Source of the DNA: Rhodobiaceae bacterium | Lineage (GTDB): Bacteria > Pseudomonadota > Alphaproteobacteria > Parvibaculales > Parvibaculaceae | Direction: 5' to 3' | Length of the DNA: 6,351 bases | NCBI GenBank assembly: GCA_002401305.2 | Contig: NVSO02000188.1 | Coordinates: 1 to 6,351 of the forward strand | Shown: one piece after another, positions 1 to 5,411 of the stretch | Layout of the letters: every line of letters begins with the position of its first letter | Numbering within the stretch: the stretch's first letter is position 1 | Program-made: the position numbers and the translations under genes | The notes under the pieces: model-generated | Told to the model about the DNA's origin: nothing | Seen by the model: the letters and a program-made list of their open reading frames with translations, nothing else | The model's database searches: none

Positions 1-119
1 GCCCAAATCTTATCATGAAGCGCTTTTCCAGCCAAGGACTGTCCAAGCGTTCCTGGAAACATATCAGGATAAAGAGTGAGCACCGTGGCTGCCCAGCTTT
101 TTGAGCCGGTATCAGCCAT
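1..119 (-). CDS. trmD: tRNA (guanine-N1)-methyltransferase TrmD, N-terminal fragment cut by the window edge
   Basis: TrmD methylates G37 of tRNAs at N1 using S-adenosylmethionine, which prevents +1 frameshifting. Only the first 39 codons plus two bases are present; the gene runs off the left edge. The translation begins [16 protein letters not shown] and continues with [18 protein letters not shown]. This matches the TrmD N-terminus, where a first beta strand (TLYP) is followed by the conserved FPG-LG-SLAGKAL segment. The ATG at 119-117 lies inside the end of rimM, so the two frames overlap by 8 bases and are probably translationally coupled. A GGTGAG-like ribosome binding site sits just upstream, within the rimM coding region. 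The order rimM-trmD is the standard one in proteobacteria and supports the call. The SAM-binding trefoil knot is outside the window. Confidence 0.88.
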   Translation of the reverse strand, partial: MADTGSKSWAATVLTLYPDMFPGTLGQSLAGKALHDKIW

Positions 120-861
120 TTTTCTCACCGTTTTCTTCCGAAACAATTTCCGTTTCAGATGGCGCGTCATCGTTCGGGACAGAAACCTGCCCCGAATTAT
201 CTTGTGTAGGCTCAGAATCGCCAGAAGGCGTTTCTGGTGTTTGTTCCGTCAAAGCCGCCTTGATGGCCTTTTCCTCTGCCTTCTTCGCCATTTTCTCCAC
301 AGACTTCGGACTACGCCGACGCTTCGGATTTTTAGACGCAGGGGCATCAAAAAGACCTGCAGGCGGATCAATGACCATGTCTCTGGCATCAAACCGGATT
401 TCAGGCACATTGTCTTTTGTGAACGGCATCAGCTCGAGGCGCCCGTCAACAAGCTTGATTTCAAGCAGATCACCTGCTCCAAAATCATGCACGCCGACGA
501 CTTCGCCCACCAGCTCACCAGACGCCAACATGGCGCGCAGCCCAACAAGATCAGCATGGAAGAAGTTATCTTCTTCCTCTTCCGACCCCAATGCCTCGCG
601 AGAGACAAACAGACTAACGCCGCGCATGGCATCTGATTGGGTTCGATCCCGCACACCGTCTAAGGCAGCGATCACAACACCCTTACTCACACCGGTCACT
701 TTGATCGGAAAGCTACCTTGCGCTGTTTCTACCGGCCCGTAAGCCCCCACATTTTTGGGGTCCTGCGTATAGGCTTTGATTTTGACACGACCATGCACAC
801 CGTGGCTGCCCACGATAACACCCAAACAAATCTTCTTGTCTGTGTCTGATGACTGCGTCAT
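112..861 (-). CDS. rimM: Ribosome maturation factor RimM with an extended C-terminal tail
   Basis: RimM binds ribosomal protein S19 and helps the 30S head domain and 16S rRNA mature. The N-terminal RimM barrel is seen at residues 11-85, with the family signature [15 protein letters not shown] at 18-32. The PRC-barrel half covers about 98-170, with FFHADLVGL at 100-108, [12 protein letters not shown] at 144-155 and DPPAGL at 165-170. Family members usually end near there (about 165-190 residues). This protein continues to 249 residues, with a basic patch ([20 protein letters not shown]) and then an acidic, Pro/Ser/Glu-rich tail that looks disordered. It is the third gene of the ffh-rpsP-rimM-trmD block, 51 bases after rpsP. 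The chosen ATG at 861-859 leaves a complete N-terminal domain; the ribosome binding site is weak (a GAGAAAG stretch about 10 bases upstream). Confidence 0.95.
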   Translation of the reverse strand: MTQSSDTDKKICLGVIVGSHGVHGRVKIKAYTQDPKNVGAYGPVETAQGSFPIKVTGVSKGVVIAALDGVRDRTQSDAMRGVSLFVSREALGSEEEEDNFFHADLVGLRAMLASGELVGEVVGVHDFGAGDLLEIKLVDGRLELMPFTKDNVPEIRFDARDMVIDPPAGLFDAPASKNPKRRRSPKSVEKMAKKAEEKAIKAALTEQTPETPSGDSEPTQDNSGQVSVPNDDAPSETEIVSEENGEKNG

Positions 862-912
862 TCAACAAAATCTTTCTCAACCGGTAAAATCCAACCAACT
901 CTGATGAGTTGA

Positions 913-1311
913 TTATTCAGCAGGTGTTTCTTCAGCAGGTGCAGCAGCAGCTTCAGCAGCAGCAGTTGCAGCAGCTTCAGCTTTTTGCTTCAACACTTCG
1001 ATACGCTCAAGCGCTTTAGCACCTGGCTTACCTTTGTCTGGATTGTTGCGTGTAGCACGCTTCATCAAACCAGCTACAGCGAGAAAACGTGCAACACGGT
1101 CAGTTGGTTGTGCACCAGTACCGAGCCAATAAGCAGCACGTTCTGTATCCAATTTCACCCGCTCGCCGCTATCTTTTGGAAGCATTGGGTTATAGATACC
1201 GATTTTTTCGATGAAACGGCCATCACGTGGTGAACGCACGTCAGCTACTACGATACGGTAGTAAGGACGCTTTTTAGAACCACCACGGGCCAAACGGATC
1301 TTCGTTGCCAT
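913..1311 (-). CDS. rpsP: 30S ribosomal protein S16 with an alanine/glutamate-rich tail
   Basis: S16 is a structural protein of the 30S subunit that binds 16S rRNA early in assembly. The protein starts [20 protein letters not shown], and residues 1-85 contain the whole S16 fold, including [22 protein letters not shown] (21-42) and the [17 protein letters not shown] region (61-77). The usual bacterial S16 is about 80-90 residues. Here a tail of about 45 residues follows: a basic link with [19 protein letters not shown], then a run of Ala, Glu and Pro (roughly 111-132). A ribosome binding site (AAGGA) lies about 9-10 bases before the ATG. The 108-base gap after ffh holds no gene; I see no convincing terminator or sigma-70 promoter there, so co-transcription with ffh is possible. 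Confidence 0.97.
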   Translation of the reverse strand: MATKIRLARGGSKKRPYYRIVVADVRSPRDGRFIEKIGIYNPMLPKDSGERVKLDTERAAYWLGTGAQPTDRVARFLAVAGLMKRATRNNPDKGKPGAKALERIEVLKQKAEAAATAAAEAAAAPAEETPAE

Positions 1312-1419
1312 TTTCGTTTTTCCTTCAGTTAAACTCTGGGTGCGCCGACTTTAAAAACCGTCACACCAATCAATAATCACTCAAACTTGCGACCGACCTC
1401 AAACCAAGGCCCGTCAAAT

Positions 1420-2976
1420 TCATCGTTTCTTTTTACCGCCCGGCATACCTGGAAGACCGCCAGGCCCCCCAAGTCCGGGGAGACCGCCACCAGCGATCGA
1501 ATTACCACCCAAACCCATGCCGGGAGGAAGTTGTCCCTCAACCTGCTTGAGCATGGCTTCAGCTTCAGCCGGATCAGACGGAATACCGCCGCCGCCCAAG
1601 CCGCCCATACCAGGGATCCCGCCGCGCATGCCCATAGCACCAGTGAGACCGCCCATCAATCCACCAAGGCCTTTACCGCCTTTGCCAAGTTTCTTCATCA
1701 TGTCCGCCATCTGACGGTGCATTTTGAGAAGCTTGTTAATCTCAGGAACACTCGTACCAGACCCTGCCGCCACGCGCTTTTTACGGCTCGCGTTCAGCAC
1801 TTTAGGGTTACGACGTTCTCTTTTTGTCATCGAAGAAATGATAGCGCCTTGGCGGAGGAAGATTTTGTCATCGAGGTTTGCCCCATCGATGGCTTTCTTC
1901 ATTTTGCCCATGCCCGGCAACATACCAAGCACGCCCTGCATCCCGCCCATTTTAGACATTTGCGCAAGCTGCATGGCCATATCATCAAGGTCAAATTGAC
2001 CCTTCTTCATCTTCGCGGCCATCTTTTCAGCGGCAGCGGCATCAATTGTTTCAGCGGCTTTTTCGACGAGCGACACAACATCGCCCATGCCCAAAATACG
2101 GCCCGCGACGCGCTCAGGATCGAAATCCTCTAGCTCTTCAATTTTCTCGCCCGTACCCAGCAGCTTTATCGGAACGCCAGTAACAGAACGCATGGAAAGG
2201 GCTGCACCACCGCGCCCATCGCCATCAATCCGCGTCAACATAATCCCGGTCAGGCCGATACGTTTTTGGAAATTCTCGGCAACATTGACCGCGTCTTGAC
2301 CCGTCAAGCTATCGGCAACCAGCAGGGTCTCAAACGGATTAGAGACATCGCGGATTTCCGCCATCTCATTCATCAGCAATTCGTCTACATGCAGACGGCC
2401 CGCTGTATCGAGCATGACAACATCAAACCCGCCCAAGCGCGCAGCTTCTAGAGCACGTTTGGCAATCGCAACTGGCTGTTGGCCCGCAACGATGGGAAGG
2501 GTTTTTACGTCAATCTGCTCACCCAGCACCCGCAATTGTTCTTGGGCTGCAGGGCGCTGCACGTCCAAAGACGCCATCATAACTTTTTGTTTGTCGCGCA
2601 GGGTAAGGCGTCGGGCAATCTTGGCCGTTGACGTCGTCTTACCAGAGCCTTGCAAACCCACCATCATAATGACAACAGGGGCGGCAGCCGCCAAAGAAAT
2701 CGGAACCGCTTCACGGCCCAATGTGTCCACCAGAGTGTCATGCACGATCTTGACGACCTGCTGACCCGGGGTCACAGATTTTAGAACTTCATGGCCCAGC
2801 GCGCGTTCACGCACAGTTTCAATGAATTTTTTAGCAACCGGCAAGGCCACATCAGCTTCAAGCAAGGCACGGCGTACTTCACGCATCGCGTCGTCAACAT
2901 CTTTGGGCCCAAGAGCGCCTTTGCCCCTCAGCTTGTCAAAAACGCTTCCAAGGCGATCTGATAAAGTATCAAACAT
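1420..2976 (-). CDS. ffh: Signal recognition particle protein Ffh (SRP54 homologue)
   Basis: Ffh is the GTPase of the signal recognition particle. With 4.5S RNA it binds signal sequences on nascent chains and delivers ribosomes to FtsY at the inner membrane. At 518 residues it is somewhat longer than the common length of about 450. The N domain covers about 1-95 and the G domain 100-300. GTPase motifs are G1 GLQGSGKTT (107-115), DVQRPAA (138-144), DTAGR (190-194), TRIDGDGRGG (248-257) and GTGE (274-277). The methionine-rich M domain runs from about 325 to 430 and carries the SRP RNA-binding motif near SRKKRVAAGSG (397-407). The extra length is a Gly/Met/Pro-rich tail (about 432-518) ending in KKKR, with GMGG/GGLPG-like repeats. 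The ATG at 2976-2974 has only a short GGA about 5 bases upstream. This is the first gene of the minus-strand operon. Confidence 0.97.
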   Translation of the reverse strand: MFDTLSDRLGSVFDKLRGKGALGPKDVDDAMREVRRALLEADVALPVAKKFIETVRERALGHEVLKSVTPGQQVVKIVHDTLVDTLGREAVPISLAAAAPVVIMMVGLQGSGKTTSTAKIARRLTLRDKQKVMMASLDVQRPAAQEQLRVLGEQIDVKTLPIVAGQQPVAIAKRALEAARLGGFDVVMLDTAGRLHVDELLMNEMAEIRDVSNPFETLLVADSLTGQDAVNVAENFQKRIGLTGIMLTRIDGDGRGGAALSMRSVTGVPIKLLGTGEKIEELEDFDPERVAGRILGMGDVVSLVEKAAETIDAAAAEKMAAKMKKGQFDLDDMAMQLAQMSKMGGMQGVLGMLPGMGKMKKAIDGANLDDKIFLRQGAIISSMTKRERRNPKVLNASRKKRVAAGSGTSVPEINKLLKMHRQMADMMKKLGKGGKGLGGLMGGLTGAMGMRGGIPGMGGLGGGGIPSDPAEAEAMLKQVEGQLPPGMGLGGNSIAGGGLPGLGGPGGLPGMPGGKKKR

Positions 2977-3163
2977 AGTATTCCGTTCAGTTGCCCCACC
3001 AAAGGGACGCTTAAAGCCGAGCTAAATTCCAAAGAGAAAAACACCCGTGAGCGAAACTCGCCAACGGATGGAGATCTGGGCCTTTGGGCCTCGTGCAGAC
3101 CTTGCGGGTGATAAAATGTCCCGGAAGTTGCCAGAACCTAGGCTTGGACAGGGGCAGAGTCAA

Positions 3164-3179
3164 GGGAGAAGCCACTCCC
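3164..3179 (-). terminator. Weak hairpin downstream of the tetR-family gene
   Basis: A 5-bp inverted repeat (GGGAG ... CTCCC, 6-base loop) lies about 48 bases past the stop of the TetR-family gene on the minus strand. It is followed only by a short TTGACTC and not by a real T run. It is the best candidate I see for ending tetR transcription before ffh, but it is short and could be chance. Confidence 0.18.
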
Positions 3180-3226
3180 AAAACCGAGTTCGCGATACCA
3201 CACTACTTTTCGCAGATTGGTTCGGG

Positions 3227-3730
3227 TTAGATGAGCATCCGCGCGGCCATTTCTTGGAGGTCCGCGCGGCTAGCAGCATCCTTCTTCTGCGCCAGACAGG
3301 CCATAGAACCCCCAATCACATAGGCAGCCTTGCCAGCGGCATGTGATATCGACCGCGCGGTTAGTTCCTCAGTGAGCTTGCGGATCAATGCTGTTCGGAA
3401 GCGAGGCAGCAGCGCGCCGCCACGCCCCCCCTCCATTGCATGGACAAAGAACTCCGGGACCTCCGCCACATGGTCCACAAGCCAATCCAGTGTCGCCAAG
3501 GGGGCGTCCGGCTGGGCCGATGGGAGAATATTGCTTGTCAAATCTACAAAGATTTCGTCCAACAGCTCTGCCTTCGAGGTGAGATGCTCGTAGAAAGAGG
3601 ACCGAGCCACCCCTGCATGGCGACAGATACTGGCAACCGTAATCCGGTCCCAATCATTTTGCCGCAACAATTCCATCAAGGCCTGCCTTAACACCGCCCG
3701 CGTGCGCACCACACGTGGGTCGGCGGACAT
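3227..3730 (-). CDS. TetR/AcrR-family transcriptional regulator
   Basis: A one-component repressor-type regulator, expected to bind DNA as a dimer and release it when a small ligand (often hydrophobic) binds. From the chosen start it has 167 residues. The N-terminal three-helix DNA-binding domain spans about 7-55, with VRTRAVLRQALMELL as the first helix, and the helix-turn-helix ITVASICRHAGVARSSFYEHL at 30-50 is typical of TetR. The C-terminal ligand domain (about 60-167) shows no sequence signature I can assign to a ligand. The ATG at 3730-3728 is preferred because AGGA sits 6 bases upstream and the HTH then begins at a normal distance. An in-frame ATG at 3781 would add 17 residues (184 in all) but has no visible ribosome binding site. 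The gene is divergent from the adjacent fatty acid hydroxylase, which suggests it controls that gene and itself. Confidence 0.88.
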   Translation of the reverse strand: MSADPRVVRTRAVLRQALMELLRQNDWDRITVASICRHAGVARSSFYEHLTSKAELLDEIFVDLTSNILPSAQPDAPLATLDWLVDHVAEVPEFFVHAMEGGRGGALLPRFRTALIRKLTEELTARSISHAAGKAAYVIGGSMACLAQKKDAASRADLQEMAARMLI

Positions 3731-3736
3731 ATCGTG

Positions 3737-3740
3737 TCCT
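3737..3740 (-). promoter_or_regulatory. Ribosome binding site supporting the internal tetR start
   Basis: AGGA on the minus strand (TCCT on the plus strand) lies 6 bases before the ATG at 3730. The alternative ATG at 3781 is preceded only by an A-rich stretch. This decides the start chosen for the TetR-family gene. Confidence 0.5.
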
Positions 3741-3742
3741 GT

Positions 3743-3821
3743 CTGTCCGGAACCGCTCACTGTCTGTGTACCTCTTCCCATTTTTTTGCTTATTTGAAGC
3801 TATCGAACACCTGTCCGAAAC
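3743..3821. repeat. Pair of 11-base direct repeats, candidate operators of the divergent pair
   Basis: CTGTCCGGAAC (3743-3753) and CTGTCCGAAAC (3811-3821) match at 10 of 11 positions and lie in the same orientation between the two divergent genes. One is 13 bases from the preferred tetR start and the other 15 bases before the hydroxylase ATG. Additional CTGTC pentamers occur at 3739 and 3760. A TetR dimer usually reads a palindrome, and neither copy is a long palindrome (only a central TCCGGA in the first), so assignment as the TetR operator is inference from position and repetition. Confidence 0.35.
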
Positions 3822-3836
3822 TCAAGGAATAGCAAA

Positions 3837-4727
3837 ATGGAAAACAACAGCTTGCTTCGCCGCCTCGTGCGCTGGGGTCTTTACCCCGCCTCGTGGGCTT
3901 GGATCGTTCTTGGTCTAGCCATGTTCTTGCCGATGGACGCAGATGCACGACCAGCTTGGTTTCTGATCACCCTGCCACTTCTGCTCACCTATCTATTTGT
4001 CGAGCTAACCCTACCGCTGGAACCACGCTGGTCGATGAAAAGGCGCAACCTATTACCTGACATCACTTACATCATCCTATCAGGTGGAACGGTTGGCCTT
4101 TTGTCAGTGGCACTAGCAATGGCTTCAATCACCATTTCTGAACAGGTTGACGGCCCGGCGCGTCATTGGCCGTTATGGCTACAAGTGCCCGTTTTGTTTT
4201 TGGTCTTTGAATGGATGAATTACCACATTCACCGCGCCATGCATGAACTGCGGGGGCCAATCGGACATGTATTATGGAATATTCATGTGGCGCACCATCT
4301 ACCGCGTGGTCTCTATTTGCTGATGCATGCGGTCTTCCATCCGTTAAACGCGGTTCTCATTCAGGGCTTGGCGATCATCCTTCCCATCTGGCTTATGGGC
4401 TATCAGCCTGAGGCGGTTTTAATCTTCCTTCTCGTCAACGCGTTTCACGGCATCATTAGTCATTTTAATGTCGACCTGCGCATGGGCTGGGCCAATTATC
4501 TTTTTGTGGGTCCCGAAACCCACCGCTATCACCATTCCGCAGATATCCGAGAGGCAAAGAACTACGGTGCAACGCTCACAATTTGGGATCAGTTGCTCGG
4601 CACATTCGTCTATCGCCCCGGTAATTCACCCAACAGCCTAGGCACCAATCCAAAGGATAAATTACCCGAATACCATCAGGTACTTTCAGTTCTAAAGCTT
4701 CCATTCCATCATAAGCGACCTGGCTGA
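3837..4727 (+). CDS. Membrane-bound fatty acid hydroxylase / sterol desaturase superfamily protein
   Basis: A predicted integral inner-membrane di-iron oxygenase of the superfamily that hydroxylates or desaturates fatty acids, sterols, carotenoids or other lipids. The 296-residue protein has hydrophobic segments at about 13-31, 41-60, 76-100, 112-127, 166-188 and 191-208. The histidine boxes of the family are visible: HRAMH (H132, H136), HVAHH (H150, H153, H154), FHGIISH (H204, H209) and HRYHH (H229, H232, H233), in the usual order and spacing for the iron ligands. The segment SHFNVDLRMGWANYLFVGPETHRYHHS resembles bacterial members acting on lipids. A good ribosome binding site (AAGGA, 8 bases before the ATG) supports the start. 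It diverges from the TetR-family gene, which probably regulates it. The substrate cannot be read from the sequence; a hydroxylase of fatty acids, sterols or hopanoids, or an alkylglycerol monooxygenase-like role, are all possible. Confidence 0.88.
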   Translation: MENNSLLRRLVRWGLYPASWAWIVLGLAMFLPMDADARPAWFLITLPLLLTYLFVELTLPLEPRWSMKRRNLLPDITYIILSGGTVGLLSVALAMASITISEQVDGPARHWPLWLQVPVLFLVFEWMNYHIHRAMHELRGPIGHVLWNIHVAHHLPRGLYLLMHAVFHPLNAVLIQGLAIILPIWLMGYQPEAVLIFLLVNAFHGIISHFNVDLRMGWANYLFVGPETHRYHHSADIREAKNYGATLTIWDQLLGTFVYRPGNSPNSLGTNPKDKLPEYHQVLSVLKLPFHHKRPG

Positions 4728-4783
4728 GAGCGGCCATTCTCCACCGCAGCACACCATCGAGATCCAACGCCAAGAAGCAAGAT

Positions 4784-4810
4784 GCCCCCTCGGACAAGCC
4801 CGAGGGTGGC
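4784..4810 (+). terminator. GC-rich hairpin after the hydroxylase gene
   Basis: A stem of CCCTCGG (4787-4793) pairing with CCGAGGG (4800-4806) around a 6-base loop is extended by GCC/GGC with one bulged T, giving about 10 pairs. It begins 57 bases past the hydroxylase stop. It is a strong hairpin, but no T run follows on the plus strand; on the minus strand only a mixed ATCTTGCTTCTT follows. It may be a transcript-end structure or a processed 3' end. Confidence 0.4.
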
Positions 4811-4862
4811 GAATAGAAAGAAAACCAACAAAACCACAAATAGGAACAATTCGAACATTTTT

Positions 4863-4880
4863 CCTAAATGCCATTTAAGG
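4863..4880. promoter_or_regulatory. Near-perfect palindrome upstream of the flagellar-like small gene
   Basis: CCTAAATGCCATTTAAGG contains the perfect inverted repeat TAAATG-C-CATTTA (4865-4877), extended by CC/GG with one extra A. It ends 21 bases before the ATG at 4902, a position suited to an operator or a leader hairpin. No regulator can be assigned from sequence alone. Confidence 0.3.
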
Positions 4881-4901
4881 CCTTGCTCTTAATGTGGCCT
4901 C

Positions 4902-5243
4902 ATGAAAACGGTGATGAACACAGCCTTAGAAGGATTAAGTCGCGCTGCGGATCAAGCAGAGCGGGCAGCTTCAAGGATCACCAAAACATTTCAGGGGGCG
5001 AGCCAAGCAGGCTCTGGGGGTCAAGATAGCACACCACCAAATCCAGCCATGCCCGCCCCCGCAATATCCCTCTCGTCAAAACCGGCAGGAATAAGCCATT
5101 TAGACGCATCAATGTGGGGCCACGACGACCTTCCAAGCGCCATTGTTGAGCTGAAACAGGCTGAAATTGCCTATAAGGCCAGCGCCAAATTGATCAAAGT
5201 CGCCGATGAGATGCAGGATGAACTGCTCAAGGCCTTAGACTAA
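4902..5243 (+). CDS. Small protein resembling the ends of flagellar rod/hook proteins (FlgC/FlgE/FlgG type)
   Basis: A 113-residue protein, probably not essential to core metabolism. Residues 5-30 (MNTALEGLSRAADQAERAAS and onward) resemble the N-terminal helix of flagellar rod and hook proteins (MxTALxGLxAAxxRLxxxASNIAN), though the usual ANxxTxGY end is replaced by RITKTF. Residues 77-112, with LPSAIVELKQAEIAYKASAK (78-97) and ADEM at 101-104, resemble the C-terminal helix of the same family (V-x-M-I-x-AQRAYEANxKVIxTADEM). Between them is a short Ser/Pro/Gly-rich linker instead of the beta-rich core of FlgC/E/G. In those proteins the two terminal helices pack as coiled coils inside the rod or hook. 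No flagellar gene neighbours it here. The ATG has no strong ribosome binding site; an in-frame ATG at 4914 is an alternative and would start at MNTALEGL. The homology is inferred from remembered motifs, not from a search. Confidence 0.7.
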   Translation: MKTVMNTALEGLSRAADQAERAASRITKTFQGASQAGSGGQDSTPPNPAMPAPAISLSSKPAGISHLDASMWGHDDLPSAIVELKQAEIAYKASAKLIKVADEMQDELLKALD

Positions 5244-5267
5244 ACCACGATTTTCCCAAGACGAGAG

Positions 5268-5298
5268 GTGGATTACCGGAACAAGTCCGGTAATGACG
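5268..5298. repeat. Palindromic intergenic repeat element with a 9-bp perfect stem
   Basis: ATTACCGGA (5272-5280) pairs exactly with TCCGGTAAT (5286-5294) across the loop ACAAG, flanked by GG and GACG. Read as protein it gives DYRNKSGNDA, very like the D-R-KSG-DG peptide that dispersed palindromes of this form encode when misread as genes in many alphaproteobacterial genomes. It sits 24 bases after the small flagellar-like gene and could also act as a transcript-end hairpin. That it is a multi-copy element is inference from this resemblance; only one copy is in the window. Confidence 0.6.
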
Positions 5299-5300
5299 CT

Positions 5301-5339
5301 GTTGGGCTATGCACGATCAAAAACCCCCAAAAGCCCAAC
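5301..5339. repeat. Second inverted repeat before dapF
   Basis: GTTGGGCT (5301-5308) pairs perfectly with AGCCCAAC (5332-5339) around a 23-base loop, starting 6 bases after the palindromic element's stem. No T run follows on the plus strand. It may be part of a composite element with the preceding palindrome, or a terminator for the upstream gene. Confidence 0.35.
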
Positions 5340-5401
5340 CAAAGCCCCAACCTCTCCACATCCCCCGATCTCTTCTCTAGCAATTTCACCCAAAATGAGC
5401 A

Positions 5402-5407
5402 TATAAC
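5402..5407 (+). promoter_or_regulatory. Possible -10 element of dapF
   Basis: TATAAC matches the sigma-70 -10 consensus at 5 of 6 positions, but no good -35 is seen 16-18 bases upstream. A start of transcription from it would fall at about the dapF ATG, so the message would be nearly leaderless. This fits the absence of a ribosome binding site there. Weak evidence. Confidence 0.2.
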
Positions 5408-5411
5408 GCCC

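Noticed and set aside
101..742. Plus-strand frames opposite rimM
   Set aside because: RimM on the minus strand has clear family motifs; the Ser/Arg-rich opposite frames have none.
1387..2133. Long plus-strand frame of 248 codons opposite ffh
   Set aside because: It is antisense to the M domain and tail of ffh; the His/Arg/Thr-rich translation is typical of a shadow frame.
2977..3226. SRP 4.5S RNA gene next to ffh, suggested by CCGGAAGTTGCCAG at about 3121
   Set aside because: The conserved GGTCCGGAAGGAAGCAGC core is not present and no long self-pairing stem surrounds it.
3047..3346. Plus-strand 99-codon GTG-start frame in the tetR-ffh spacer
   Set aside because: It runs into the antisense of the TetR coding region, has no domain-like pattern and no ribosome binding site.
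3731..3781. TetR-family start at 3781 giving 184 residues
   Set aside because: No ribosome binding site is seen there, and the added 17 Gly/Ser/Thr-rich residues are not typical of the family; kept as an alternative only.
4870..4890. Sigma-54 promoter suggested by TTGCT before the flagellar-like gene
   Set aside because: The required GG at 10 bases before the GC of the -12 element is missing (AT there instead).
5268..5411. N-terminal extension of DapF from the GTG at 5268
   Set aside because: The stretch is the palindromic repeat followed by low-complexity sequence, unlike any DapF N-terminus; the GTG has no properly spaced ribosome binding site.
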